This document shows positions 35,950 to 44,376 of a DNA stretch of 64,000 nt, piece by piece. A program made the position numbers and the translations under genes. The notes under the pieces were generated by a model. That model saw only the letters and a program-made list of their open reading frames with translations, did not search any database and was not told where the DNA came from. This DNA comes from an uncultured Trichococcus sp. (GTDB taxonomy: Bacteria > Bacillota > Bacilli > Lactobacillales > Aerococcaceae). The stretch is from assembly GCF_963667775.1 (NCBI RefSeq), contig NZ_OY764015.1:2593001-2657000 (forward strand), written 5' to 3'. Each line of letters starts with the position of its first letter. Positions within the stretch are counted from its first letter, which is position 1.

Positions 35950-36213
35950 CTCGCGAAAGTAGCAACTTATCAATCCGCTCCCCTGTCGGTATTCCACCGT
36001 CCGGAAAAAAACATTCGCAAGGAAGGGAAAGAACTGGCTAAGTATAAACCTGATTTCCGGGAAGAGCGACCAAAGAAATTCAATGAGCAACAAATCAATC
36101 TGGCCATGAATCTATTAAAGAATTATTCCTATAAAGAGGTAGAGAAAATGACTGGCATCAGCAAAAGTACTTTGACGCGTAACAAACGGAAGCAGGTAGT
36201 TATGTTCCAATAG
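35950..36213 (+). pseudogene. Recombinase C-terminal tail, copy 1
   Basis: The segment [15 protein letters not shown] through the helix-turn-helix [15 protein letters not shown] is the C-terminal part of a second serine recombinase; the catalytic domain is missing. A second, more damaged copy of the same DNA is found at 36692-36840. Confidence 0.7.
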
Positions 36214-36296
36214 ATATAGGTACAGACTTGAATTTCTCCAAATTGTGTTACTTGCATTTAATATAGAAGAAATAATTATCATTTAGTGCGCTATAA

Positions 36297-36421
36297 TTGT
36301 CGTTGGCAACTTGCCCCTTAAGGGGGTGTTTCGCTTGCTAGATAAGTTACTTTCGTTAGTCGTCGCACCACTTTTTGTGGAACTGGTATTAACACTGGTT
36401 GATCATTGGTTAGATGATTAG
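36297..36421 (+). promoter_or_regulatory. 5' leader of the Fst-type toxin message
   Basis: TATAAT at 36291-36296 is a good -10; message start near 36302. CCCCTTAAGGGG (36314-36325) can fold over AAGGGGGTG, the toxin's ribosome site, as in known Fst leader RNAs. This would delay translation until the antisense RNA is gone. Confidence 0.55.
36335..36421 (+). CDS. Fst/Ldr-type type I toxin peptide, 28 aa
   Basis: Start TTG 36335 behind AAGGGGGTG; the peptide reads L-L-D-K-L-L-S-L-V-V-A-P-L-F-V-E-L-V-L-T and continues L-V-D-H-W-L-D-D. This is the design of the Fst/PepA1 group: a basic/hydrophobic membrane helix with A-P-[LI]-F-V-x-L-V-L and a charged tail. Such peptides damage membranes or nucleoid structure when no longer repressed by an antisense RNA. 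The size is too small for routine gene finding. Antisense RNA and shared terminator are present downstream. Confidence 0.85.
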   Translation: MLDKLLSLVVAPLFVELVLTLVDHWLDD

Positions 36422-36475
36422 AGGACGATTATGCAAGTTGTCCTAGCCCACACGCTCGGAGTCGCAACGAGTGAC

Positions 36476-36515
36476 AAAAAAAGCCAATCCTACTCGCAAT
36501 AGGATTGGCTTTTGT
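36476..36515. terminator. Bidirectional terminator of toxin and antisense RNA
   Basis: AAAAAGCCAATCCTA pairs with TAGGATTGGCTTTT. It ends both converging RNAs, so their 3' ends are complementary. Confidence 0.9.
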
Positions 36516-36547
36516 GCTTTGCTTGCAATAAGATACTTTCGTTTCGC
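36476..36547 (-). ncRNA. Antisense RNA (antitoxin) of the Fst-type module
   Basis: A minus-strand promoter, TTGCCA (36577-36582), 17-base spacer, TATACT (36554-36559), would start an RNA near 36547. It reads through a repeat of the toxin gene's start (GCTTGC...ACTTTCGTT at 36331-36356 and again at 36519-36545) and ends at the bidirectional terminator, giving about 70 bases. The tandem copies mean that this RNA can pair with the toxin leader and with the shared terminator. This is the same plan as RNA II of the pAD1 par locus. Confidence 0.75.
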
Positions 36548-36691
36548 AATTAAAGTATATCATGATTAATAGGGAATGGCAAAGGATGAGAGGGAATTGT
36601 ATGTGTCAATCTTTTCTATGCAAAGGTCATAAACCTTACTTGTAAGCTTAATTGCAATATTGTGTAGGAATGTCTTGTAAAACACAACACC

Positions 36692-36840
36692 TACGAAAGT
36701 AGCAATTTATCCATTCGCTCCCTATCGGTATTCCATGGTCCGGCAAAAACCATTCGCAAGGAAGGGAAAGAAACGGCTAAGCAGAAACCTGATTTCCGGG
36801 AAAAGCGACCGAAGAAATTCATAGATATAATTATCATTTA
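36692..36840 (+). pseudogene. Recombinase tail, copy 2 (degenerate)
   Basis: ACGAAAGTAGCAATTTATCC through CCGAAGAAATTCA repeats 35951-36090 of copy 1 at about 85-90 percent identity by eye, but then jumps to ATAATTATCATTTAG, which in copy 1 is 130 bases further on (36268). An internal deletion has therefore occurred in this copy. No reading frame is intact. Confidence 0.65.
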
Positions 36841-36866
36841 GGCTTTTGTTCGAGGAGGGTTAATCT

Positions 36867-37031
36867 TTGTTAGTGCCGCCAAGTTTCTATAAAGTGGCGA
36901 CCGTTTGGAAGGGAACGGGCTGGTTCTGCTATTGGTTTTCCTTTAATACCCAACCATCTTTACCTTATCCCATCCACAATAAAAGCAACCCTCCAGATGG
37001 TGCTTTTGTTGTGGATGAAAAGCTTGTATAA
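36867..37031 (+). CDS. Possible small tryptophan-rich peptide, 54 aa
   Basis: TTG 36867 follows GAGGAGGGTTAATC. The peptide has W-K-G-T-G-W-F-C-Y-W-F near its middle and may insert in membranes. The 3' part overlaps a long hairpin (CACAATAAAAGCA / TGCTTTTGTTGTG, 36976-37013). Could well be spurious; I list it because the ribosome site is excellent. Confidence 0.25.
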   Translation: MLVPPSFYKVATVWKGTGWFCYWFSFNTQPSLPYPIHNKSNPPDGAFVVDEKLV

Positions 37032-37264
37032 TGAAATAGCTATCCAGATTCCAGCAGAAGTTCCCAAATCTTTAAGAAAAGTCTATTATTTTTAAAATAA
37101 TTGGACTTATGTTGATTCTCCCTGTACGCTTATAGGATGAAAAGATCAGCAGAGGTGGGAACGGGAGATGGAGCAGCGTGCCTCTGGAATTTTTAAAGAG
37201 ATGCACCTGGTTGATGAAATAGGATAATTATAGAAACTTTTAAAAATAAAGGGGAATTTGGTTC
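37032..37264. other. Gene-free stretch with a short remnant
   Basis: Near 37183-37228 the stretch F-K-E-M-H-L-V-D-E-I-G followed by a stop looks like the end of a lost gene. Nothing else seen. Confidence 0.35.
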
Positions 37265-38119
37265 ATGAAAACGCATAAAGAACAAAGTAGGATTCAAGTG
37301 ATAGACTGGTTGCTTAGGATGATGAAAGGGATGATGATCGGGTCGGGGGCTATCCTTCCGGGAGTCAGCGGTGGCGCACTTGCGGCTGTTTTTGGCTTAT
37401 ACGAACCACTGATTGTCTTTCTCTCGGATATCACGAATGATTTTGTCAAACGGGTTATGTACTTCTTGCCGGTTGGGGTAGGGGGAATCTTGGGCGTCTT
37501 CGTACTGGCCTATCCCTTGGACTACGGGCTGCAGTATTATCCCGTCCATGTATTGTGGGCTTTCATCGGAGCCATCATCGGAACGCTTCCTTCGCTTTAC
37601 CGGGAAGCGGGCAAGCATGGACGCACGCGTGGGCATATCATACTAGCGTTAACGGTTGCCATTGTCATGTTTTTCATTCTGTTCTGGTCCAATGAGAATC
37701 TCAATCTGCATGTGGGTCAAAATTTCTTCACCTGGTTGCTGGCGGGTGCCATTTTTGCTTCTGGTTTCATTGTCCCTGGCTTGAGCCCCTCAAACTTTTT
37801 AATTTATCTGAATTTGTACCAGCCTCTGACAGAAGGCATTCGCCTGCTTGATTTTTCGATCTTGATTCCCGTGGCCATCGGGGCTGTTCTCTGTATTTTT
37901 CTTTTTGCCAAAGCGGTACGGTACTTACTGAACATTGCGTATGCGACGGTCTTCCATTTTGTGTTCGGCGTGGTGATTGCCTCCACCACCATCATTGCTC
38001 CCTCATTGGAACTATACAGCGGCTTCACCTTCCTTAATTATGCTGTCGTTCTCTTGCTCTTCTTTGCCGGCTTAGCACTTGGCTTGTGGATGGGGAAATT
38101 GGAAGACACTTATAAGTAA
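37265..38119 (+). CDS. DUF368 membrane protein (PopT-type polyprenyl-phosphate transporter)
   Basis: 284 residues, eight or more helices. The conserved start G-A-I-L-P-G-V-S-G-G-A-L-A and the second, inverted-like copy G-F-I-V-P-G-L-S-P-S-N near residue 163 define DUF368. Members (PopT) have been shown to recycle undecaprenyl phosphate across the membrane for cell-wall synthesis. ATG 37265 has AAAGGGGAATTTGGTTC upstream. Followed by a strong terminator. Its GC content is closer to the housekeeping block than to the AT-rich AbiTii part of the island. Confidence 0.88.
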   Translation: MKTHKEQSRIQVIDWLLRMMKGMMIGSGAILPGVSGGALAAVFGLYEPLIVFLSDITNDFVKRVMYFLPVGVGGILGVFVLAYPLDYGLQYYPVHVLWAFIGAIIGTLPSLYREAGKHGRTRGHIILALTVAIVMFFILFWSNENLNLHVGQNFFTWLLAGAIFASGFIVPGLSPSNFLIYLNLYQPLTEGIRLLDFSILIPVAIGAVLCIFLFAKAVRYLLNIAYATVFHFVFGVVIASTTIIAPSLELYSGFTFLNYAVVLLLFFAGLALGLWMGKLEDTYK

Positions 38120-38204
38120 TCCTTTGAGAGATTACCGGCTCTTCATATGAAAGCTATCTTGCTGAATAAATCCGAACGGAGCTGGGACAAAAGTCTTCGT
38201 ATCT

Positions 38205-38266
38205 GAAATCGAAAAAAATTAAGACGCTAATCCTGTAGGGCAGGGTTAGCGTCTTAGTTTTTTTAG
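38205..38266 (+). terminator. Terminator after DUF368 gene
   Basis: AAGACGCTAATCCTG pairs with CAGGGTTAGCGTCTT, then AGTTTTTTT. GAGCTGGGACAAAAGTC just upstream is a common Lactobacillales intergenic motif. Confidence 0.9.
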
Positions 38267-38335
38267 ATGATCGCGTTCATAGCTTAGGAGTATCAGTGGA
38301 ATATCTGCTGATTGGAGTGGCTGTTTTCCCCAGTA

Positions 38336-38752
38336 TCACAGACTGATACCTTTCCAGAAGATATCCCAGACTATTGCTTGTAATTCTTCATACCTTTGGC
38401 TATCTTCATAGACTAATTGAACGTCCAGGCCATCCAACAATGTGACAAAAGCTAGCGCACACTCTTTCGCTCTGATACGAAATGGTTGTTTTGCAAAGCG
38501 AGATCCTAACGTTGCAGTCAATATCTCTATATATTTATAGATTTTTTGCATAACATCTTCATGCATCTCATCCGGTACAAGATAAGAAATAGTCAGCATC
38601 AGTTTTGTGTTCGGATTCGTCAGAAAGCGTTCCTTATGTTCCGTTAAGAACTGATAAAGCTGCTGCTCAATCGATTCCTCTCCATGTTGCTGAAATTACT
38701 GCTGAATAAATTGTAGCTCGTCGTCTACCGCTTCTGTATAAACTTTTTCCAT
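38336..38752 (-). pseudogene. TetR-family regulator remnant
   Basis: The C-terminal half of a TetR protein: M-E-K-V-Y-T-E-A-V-D-D-E-L-Q-F-I-Q-Q from ATG 38752, then a TAA stop where CAA would continue the Q-Q-Q run, then F-Q-Q-H-G-E-E-S-I-E-Q-Q and the ligand domain to 38336. The helix-turn-helix region (about 50 residues) is absent upstream. The nonsense codon and missing N-terminus make it nonfunctional. Confidence 0.75.
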
Positions 38753-38838
38753 TGCTCGTAATTAAAAAAGGCAAGTAGATGTGTATACAAAGTAGATACT
38801 TTGGTGGTAAGATGAACTCAAAGAAAGGGGGATTTATG

Positions 38839-39081
38839 ATGCTGCAATTACCTGTCAAACAATGGGGGAACAGTCACGCAATACGCTTGCCAAAAAGTGT
38901 ATTGGAAGCACTGGAAGTAGAGAAAGATGATGAACTGAATGTAGAAATTGTCAATCATTCGATTGTGTTGACCAAAGCCGAAAAGGACCTGACTTTTCAA
39001 GAACTGTTCAAAGGGTACGACGGAGAAAAATTCACTTCAGAATTACAAAACCTTTCGCCAGTGGGGAATGAGAAATGGTAA
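38839..39081 (+). CDS. mazE: Antitoxin MazE
   Basis: 80 residues from ATG 38839 (or 38836), after AAGAAAGGGGGATTT. AbrB/MazE swapped-hairpin fold: V-K-Q-W-G-N-S-H-A-I-R-L-P-K-S-V-L near residue 7, an acidic C-terminal tail that wraps the toxin. It represses its own promoter. The frame overlaps mazF by seven bases. Confidence 0.9.
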   Translation: MLQLPVKQWGNSHAIRLPKSVLEALEVEKDDELNVEIVNHSIVLTKAEKDLTFQELFKGYDGEKFTSELQNLSPVGNEKW

Positions 39082-39413
39082 AACAAGGAGATATTGTTAA
39101 AATTAATTTAGACCCAAAACAAGGGCACGAGCAGCAAGGATACAGACCGTATATCTGTTTGAGCTATCATGGGGTCAGTGACTATGCTAATGTGGCTGTA
39201 TTCGCTCCCATTTCAAATACAGAACGCAATTATCCTTTGTATGTGCCATTAAGAGGCACAGAGTCTTCAGGAAAAGTTTTGCTGGATCAACTAGTAACAA
39301 TCGATTACAACGCGAGGAAGTATAGCTATGTTGAAACCGTACCAGAAAAACTAATCGATGAATTGCTGATGAAAGTAAAAGTAATCTTTCAAAAAAACGA
39401 AAAAATTGTTTGA
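39075..39413 (+). CDS. mazF: Endoribonuclease toxin MazF
   Basis: 112 residues. G-D-I-V-K-I-N-L-D-P-K-Q-G-H-E-Q-Q-G near the N-terminus and F-A-P-I-S-N-T near residue 44 are the MazF/PemK signatures. It cleaves mRNA at short sites when MazE is degraded. Strand and overlap fit a functional pair. Confidence 0.93.
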   Translation: MVKQGDIVKINLDPKQGHEQQGYRPYICLSYHGVSDYANVAVFAPISNTERNYPLYVPLRGTESSGKVLLDQLVTIDYNARKYSYVETVPEKLIDELLMKVKVIFQKNEKIV

Positions 39414-39502
39414 TGAATCTCAATGCGTACCTCTCACACTTCCCGTAACCTAGGGTATACTCGAAAAACTTTTTGATTTGGTATTTTTTTCGACTATATC
39501 CA

Positions 39503-39546
39503 AAAAAAGCGCAACCGGCAGGAATATCCGCCGGTCGCGCTTTTTT
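39503..39546. terminator. Bidirectional terminator
   Basis: AAAAAAGCGCAACCGGC pairs with GCCGGTCGCGCTTTTTT. Serves mazEF and the converging dioxygenase-like gene. Confidence 0.92.
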
Positions 39547-39566
39547 GGATGATAAATAAATGACTA

Positions 39567-40412
39567 TTATTGATGAATGACCGCATGGATCTCGATGCCG
39601 CTGTTGTCTTTGAAGATAAGGGTGTTGTCCGTTTCTTCAAACGAAACTTCTGCCTGAACCAGTCTGCTTTTCAGCGCTTCATAGGCAGTGTTGTCGGCAA
39701 CTACCCAAGTGAAGTAGGCCAAACCTGATTGGTTCTCTTCAGCGGCGGGTAACTGTTTTCCAGCCCACATATTCGAACCGATGTGGTGATGGTAGTTCCC
39801 GGCGGCGAAGAATTTTGCTTGCCCGAAGAAGTCTGACTTCAATGAAATACCGAGTACGTTTTGGTAAAATTGTTGCGTTTCGACCAGATCGTGAACGGTC
39901 AAATGGACGTGTCCCATTATGGAGCCGGAAGGGATGCCATCATAAATTTTGACCATCGCACCGATTACGCCATCCGCATCCATTGCTTCCGTCACACCTT
40001 CGATTTTCCCGTCCGGACGGATATCCCAAGCCGAAAGCGCTTTGTCGCGGTAGATTTCGATCCCGTTGCCTTCCGGATCTTGAAGGTAGATGGCTTCGCT
40101 GTATCCGTGGTCACTCGCTCCATCAATATCATATCTCTTAGTGAGTAAATGATAGAGGATGGATCCCAAGTCCGCGCGGGTCGGCAAAAGGATCGCCAAG
40201 TGGAAAAGTCCGGTCGTTCTTTTGCGATCGGATGGTGCGGCGAGTTGAATCAATTCCACCAAAGGCGTGTTGTCCGCGGCGACCCCCAACACAACCGAAT
40301 TTTCCTTTTCTTCCATCAAATCCAAGCCTAGCGCTTCTTGGTAGAATTGCGTCATTTTCTGCAGATCATTGACTTTCAAGGCAACCTTGCCCAAATCCCA
40401 AAATGCTGTCAT
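39567..40412 (-). CDS. Two-domain VOC/glyoxalase protein (CatE-like)
   Basis: 281 residues made of two glyoxalase/dioxygenase (VOC) modules. Motifs: G-K-V-A-L-K-V-N-D-L near the start, D-P-E-G-N-G-I-E-I-Y near residue 113, and G-H-V-H-L-T-V-H-D-L near residue 166. The histidines and glutamate fit a metal site. Related proteins are annotated as catechol 2,3-dioxygenase; the true substrate is unknown. AAAGGGGAAAATAAAC precedes ATG 40412. Confidence 0.88.
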   Translation of the reverse strand: MTAFWDLGKVALKVNDLQKMTQFYQEALGLDLMEEKENSVVLGVAADNTPLVELIQLAAPSDRKRTTGLFHLAILLPTRADLGSILYHLLTKRYDIDGASDHGYSEAIYLQDPEGNGIEIYRDKALSAWDIRPDGKIEGVTEAMDADGVIGAMVKIYDGIPSGSIMGHVHLTVHDLVETQQFYQNVLGISLKSDFFGQAKFFAAGNYHHHIGSNMWAGKQLPAAEENQSGLAYFTWVVADNTAYEALKSRLVQAEVSFEETDNTLIFKDNSGIEIHAVIHQ

Positions 40413-40610
40413 GTTTATTTTCCCCTTTATTATCGTTTTTATTTAAACTTCATTCTTGCCGGAATAGTATCACAAATTTAATTAATACGAATTCGAACTA
40501 TTCAATAGATTCACTATAAGGCACGACTTACTTTTTGTCAATTAATATTATTTCCTGGTTTTAAAGGGGCTGTATTCCCCCGAAATCAAGCAAAATCCAA
40601 GCTTATATTA

Positions 40611-40656
40611 CACAGGAAAGCCATAGAGCGATGCCTTTCTATTTTCCTGTTTTTCC
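40611..40656. terminator. Hairpin before the dnaX promoter
   Basis: ACAGGAAA pairs with TTTCCTGT, with an inner pair GCC...GGC-like, followed by T5. TATAAT at 40659-40664 lies immediately after and is the likely dnaX -10. Confidence 0.6.
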
Positions 40657-40698
40657 CTTATAATAGATGGACGAAGCAAAAGTGAAAGAGGGAAAAGG

Positions 40699-42642
40699 AT
40701 GAGCTATCAAGCACTATATCGGGTTTGGCGCCCGCAGCGGTTCGGAGACATCGCAGGTCAGGAAGCGGTCACGCAGACGTTGAAGAATGCCTTAATACAG
40801 GGGAAAACGAGCCATGCTTACCTTTTTACCGGACCGCGCGGAACAGGTAAGACGAGTGCAGCCAAGATTTTTGCGAAAGCCATCAACTGTCATCATCGCG
40901 TCGACGGGGAGCCGTGCAACGAATGCGAAACCTGCCGGGCCATCACCGAAGGACGCTTGAACGACGTCATCGAAATCGATGCCGCCAGTAACAACGGCGT
41001 GGAGGAAATCCGGGATATCCGCGACAAAGCGCGTTATGCACCGACCCAAGCCGACTACAAAGTCTACATCATCGATGAGGTGCACATGCTCTCGACCGGG
41101 GCCTTCAATGCGCTCCTGAAGACGCTGGAGGAGCCGCCGGAAAATGTCATCTTCATTTTGGCGACGACGGAGCCGCACAAGATTCCGTTGACGATCATTT
41201 CCAGGACGCAGCGGTTCGACTTTAAACGGATTTCCTATCAGGACATCATCAACCGGATGGCCTATATCCTGCAAGAGGAAAAGATCGGCTATGATGAGCA
41301 GGCGCTGCATGTCATCGCGCGCTCCGCGAACGGCGGGATGCGGGATGCGCTCAGCTTGCTCGATCAGATCATTTCCTATGGGTCGGAATCGGTCACTTTC
41401 GATAATGCGGTGAAGGTGTCAGGCAGTCTGACGGAGGAAATGATGATTTCCTTCTCGAGCGCGTTGCTGCATGAAGAAACGGAAGCAGCGCTGCAACTGC
41501 TGCAGGAAATACTGAGTTCAGGCAAAGAGGCCGGCCGTTTCCTTGAGGAGATGATCCTATTTGCGCGGGATGTACTGGTCTATCAACAGACAAAAGGCAA
41601 GGCCTTTGCCGACAATACGCAGCAATACAGCGAAGCTTTTCAGACTTTCTCGCAGGAGTCGCCAGCAACGTTCCTCTACGAGATGATAGAGGCCTTCAAC
41701 GAGACCCAAAGGGAGATGCGCTTCTCGACGCAACCGGACATCTATCTGGAAGTGTTGGCGGTGAAGCTGTCCCAATCCAGGGCGCATGCACCTGCGGCAG
41801 TCCCGAGCGCACAAGCAGCGCCGAGCGGTGAAGTCCAGCGGCTGGCGCACGAATTGGAGCTCGTCAAAAAGGAACTTGCGAAGCTGCAGGAACTGATCGC
41901 CTCCGGGAATCTTACCGTTTCCCAGGAGGGGGCCAAAGCGGCGCCTGCCAAGAAAGAAACGGCCCGCCAGTCGAACACGTCTGCCGGATTCAAACCCAAC
42001 ATGGGCCGGACTTACCAGATTTTGGGTGAGGCGACGAAGCAGGATCTTGCCCGTTTCCGCGATTTCTGGACGGATATCCTGGACGTGCTTTCGGTCACCC
42101 AACGTGCCGTGCTGAAGCAGGCCAATCCGGTGGCGGCGAGTCCGACCAGTTTTATTCTGTCATTCCAGTATGATATCCTTTGCCAAAAAGCGACGGAAGA
42201 TGCTGAACTGCAGGCGGCGGTTGATGCAGCAACGGAGCGGATGCTGCAGCGTCCCGGCGAATTGGTGTGCTTGACGGAAGAACAATGGACATCGGTGCGG
42301 CGCAACTATATCCAGAATCGGAACGGCAGCCCGGCTGCCGAGTCCGAAGGCGATCCGAAGCAAGCCGCGCCAAAACAGGCGGCAGCACAATCGGCTGCCC
42401 CTAAACAGCAGGCTCCCGCAAAAGTCGATGAGGCCAAGCCGGTCGATCTGGATCTGCCGCCGGAACCGCCGATGCCGGAAATGGAAGACGGTTACCGAGG
42501 CGACTATCACCCCGGGAGTTTCGCCGATGATTTTTCGGTCGAGACCGATCCGATCGTGATCGAGGAACAAAAAGAACAGGAAGTCATTGATCAGGCGCTG
42601 AGTCTTTTCGGGGATGAAGTCGTGACCGTCGTCAATGACTGA
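40699..42642 (+). CDS. dnaX: DNA polymerase III subunit gamma/tau
   Basis: 647 residues. Walker A G-P-R-G-T-G-K-T at 45-52, zinc cysteines C-H-H-...-C-N-E-C-E-T-C near residue 65, DEAD-like V-Y-I-I-D-E-V-H-M-L near residue 119, and the sensor S-R-T-Q-R-F-D-F near residue 171. The tau tail after residue 360 is low-complexity and rich in A, P, K and Q. It loads the sliding clamp in the replisome. GTGAAAGAGGGAAAAGG precedes ATG. It heads the housekeeping block, of higher GC than the island to its left. Confidence 0.97.
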   Translation: MSYQALYRVWRPQRFGDIAGQEAVTQTLKNALIQGKTSHAYLFTGPRGTGKTSAAKIFAKAINCHHRVDGEPCNECETCRAITEGRLNDVIEIDAASNNGVEEIRDIRDKARYAPTQADYKVYIIDEVHMLSTGAFNALLKTLEEPPENVIFILATTEPHKIPLTIISRTQRFDFKRISYQDIINRMAYILQEEKIGYDEQALHVIARSANGGMRDALSLLDQIISYGSESVTFDNAVKVSGSLTEEMMISFSSALLHEETEAALQLLQEILSSGKEAGRFLEEMILFARDVLVYQQTKGKAFADNTQQYSEAFQTFSQESPATFLYEMIEAFNETQREMRFSTQPDIYLEVLAVKLSQSRAHAPAAVPSAQAAPSGEVQRLAHELELVKKELAKLQELIASGNLTVSQEGAKAAPAKKETARQSNTSAGFKPNMGRTYQILGEATKQDLARFRDFWTDILDVLSVTQRAVLKQANPVAASPTSFILSFQYDILCQKATEDAELQAAVDAATERMLQRPGELVCLTEEQWTSVRRNYIQNRNGSPAAESEGDPKQAAPKQAAAQSAAPKQQAPAKVDEAKPVDLDLPPEPPMPEMEDGYRGDYHPGSFADDFSVETDPIVIEEQKEQEVIDQALSLFGDEVVTVVND

Positions 42643-42719
42643 CGGAAGCAACCAAGCAATCAAAGGAAATAAGTTCAATAAACTAAACTAAAATACACAA
42701 ACAGAGAGGGAGTCATACA

Positions 42720-43034
42720 ATGCGAGGCGGAATGGGAAATATGCAAGGCATGATGAAACAAATGCAAAAAATGCAGAAAGAAATGGAGAAGACACAAGCA
42801 GAACTCAATATGACGGAGTTTGTCGGTGCAGCTTCAAATGATCTGGTCAAAATCACGATGACCGGGAACAAGAAGGTGACGGATGTTGTCATCGCGCCTG
42901 AAGCGGTCGATCCGGAAGATGTGGAAATGCTGCAGGATCTGATCCTGATGGCGACCAATGATGTACTAAGCAAGATCGATGAAGCAACGAAAGCGAAATT
43001 GGGCAAGTTTGCCAGTGCGATTCCGGGCTTCTAA
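42720..43034 (+). CDS. Nucleoid-associated protein YbaB/EbfC
   Basis: 104 residues, with the methionine- and lysine-rich N-terminal helix [13 protein letters not shown] and the conserved [12 protein letters not shown]. It binds DNA and lies between dnaX and recR as in many Firmicutes. GAGAGGGAGTCATACA precedes ATG. Confidence 0.95.
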   Translation: MRGGMGNMQGMMKQMQKMQKEMEKTQAELNMTEFVGAASNDLVKITMTGNKKVTDVVIAPEAVDPEDVEMLQDLILMATNDVLSKIDEATKAKLGKFASAIPGF

Positions 43035-43153
43035 GCCGGGCTAAAGTCAATAAGCGAAATGAATGAGGGGAGTGAGGGTGAGACAAGTCGGGCAGTAGTG
43101 GCTTTAGTCCCAGCCTCCTTTCTTTTGAACGAAGAAAAGGGGATTTTATCGAA

Positions 43154-43750
43154 ATGCAATACCCAGAACCGATAGCGAAATTAATCGAGAGCTTCATGAA
43201 ATTGCCGGGCATCGGGCAAAAAACGGCAGCCCGATTGGCCTTTTTCTGTCTGGATATGGACGAGGAGGCTGTGCTGGGATTCGCGGATGCGCTGATCCGC
43301 TCAAAAAGGGATTTACACCAGTGCGCCATCTGCGGTAATATTACCGAATCAGATCCATGCAACATTTGTTCGGACAATACCCGGGACAAGTCCATTATCC
43401 TGGTGGTCGAAAATCCCCGCGACATCATGTCGATGGAAAAAATCCGCGAATACCATGGTTTGTACCATGTGTTGAACGGGGTCCTTTCACCGATGGAAGG
43501 GACCGGGCCGGAAGATCTGAACATCGCCAGCCTGATCAAACGACTGCAGGACGAGACCGTCAAGGAAATCATCATCGCGACGAATGCGACAGCCGAAGGG
43601 GAAGCGACAGCCATGTACCTTTCGCGCCTGATCAAGCCGGCGGGTATCAAAGTGACGCGTCTGGCTTATGGATTGGCGGTCGGCAGCGACATCGAATATG
43701 CGGATGAGATGACCCTCTTCCGTGCCATCGATGGGCGCCGAGAACTGTAA
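43154..43750 (+). CDS. recR: Recombination protein RecR
   Basis: 198 residues. Helix-hairpin-helix [11 protein letters not shown] near residue 16, zinc ribbon C-A-I-C-G-N-I-...-C-N-I-C near residue 57, and Toprim strand [10 protein letters not shown] near residue 79. It assists RecF/RecO in RecA loading at gaps. AGGGGATTTTATCGAA lies before ATG; 120 bases from ybaB. Confidence 0.97.
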   Translation: MQYPEPIAKLIESFMKLPGIGQKTAARLAFFCLDMDEEAVLGFADALIRSKRDLHQCAICGNITESDPCNICSDNTRDKSIILVVENPRDIMSMEKIREYHGLYHVLNGVLSPMEGTGPEDLNIASLIKRLQDETVKEIIIATNATAEGEATAMYLSRLIKPAGIKVTRLAYGLAVGSDIEYADEMTLFRAIDGRREL

Positions 43751-43786
43751 CAAAGGGAAGGAACAACGGGGGGAACGGAAAACAAA

Positions 43787-44098
43787 ATGGCATTCCATTT
43801 GAACATCGCCAACAAGAAGCAGGGACACTTAAAGCAAAAATACGACGAAAAGCTGATCGACTTGATCAGCGAAGTCCATCAACATTACACAACCTTGGTC
43901 CAACTGCAGCAGAATGCCTATGATTTGCCTGAAGAATTGCGTATCTTCGAGAAGATAGCAGAAGCGAAATATCTGTTCCTGCTGCGTGAAGCTAAAGAAA
44001 GACAGATCCAAGCGGATATTTCCGCACCGAAAAAAGCCAAGCAATTCCGTTGGCGCAAGCGCACGAACCGCGCAGAAGACATCTTTCATTCGGAATGA
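43787..44098 (+). CDS. yaaL: YaaL family protein (DUF2508)
   Basis: 103 residues, helical and charged. F-D-x-x-L and L-R-I-F-E-K-I-A-E-A-K-Y-L-F-L-L-R-E-A-K are typical of YaaL, which follows recR in many Firmicutes. Function unknown. Its tail is strongly basic (P-K-K-A-K-Q-F-R-W-R-K-R). AAGGAACAACGGGGGGAAC precedes ATG, and a terminator follows at once. Confidence 0.88.
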   Translation: MAFHLNIANKKQGHLKQKYDEKLIDLISEVHQHYTTLVQLQQNAYDLPEELRIFEKIAEAKYLFLLREAKERQIQADISAPKKAKQFRWRKRTNRAEDIFHSE

Positions 44099-44099
44099 C

Positions 44100-44134
44100 A
44101 AAAAACAGACCCCCGCCGGTCTGTTTTTTTTATG
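44100..44134 (+). terminator. Terminator after yaaL
   Basis: AAAACAGACC pairs with GGTCTGTTTT, then further T. Confidence 0.93.
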
Positions 44135-44295
44135 TGAAAAATACAGAAATGCGATCCGTCACGCCATGGATAATTGGCAACGCGTGTTCCTTTTATGTTC
44201 GCCGGCACACTCGCAATCAATAGAATCGGGGGCAAAAGACTTAAAGTCAATAGTATATTACAGAAATTTGAACATTTGAAGAAACATGCAGAAAT

Positions 44296-44376
44296 AATGA
44301 AAGCGTTATATTGTTTTGGTAGCGCTTTTAATATATCATGTTGTATATCGGGTCCGGGTTTTACAATATGATATTT
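44296..44376 (+). promoter_or_regulatory. cre-like box and dyad operator before the GPH transporter gene
   Basis: TGAAAGCGTTATAT at 44298-44311 is close to the CcpA cre consensus, and the same sequence with CGCTTT at 44323-44328 makes a larger dyad. A second dyad, TATCATGTTGTATA / TTTACAATATGATA (44334-44373), is probably the site for a specific repressor that is not encoded nearby. The start codon is about 180 bases further on. Rest of 44135-44550 shows nothing more. Confidence 0.55.

Noticed and set aside
38160-43120. GAGCTGGGACAAAAGTC-like and GGCTGGGACTAAAG-like motifs at 38178 and 43103
   Set aside because: Short generic Lactobacillales intergenic motif, not enough for a claim of mobile element.
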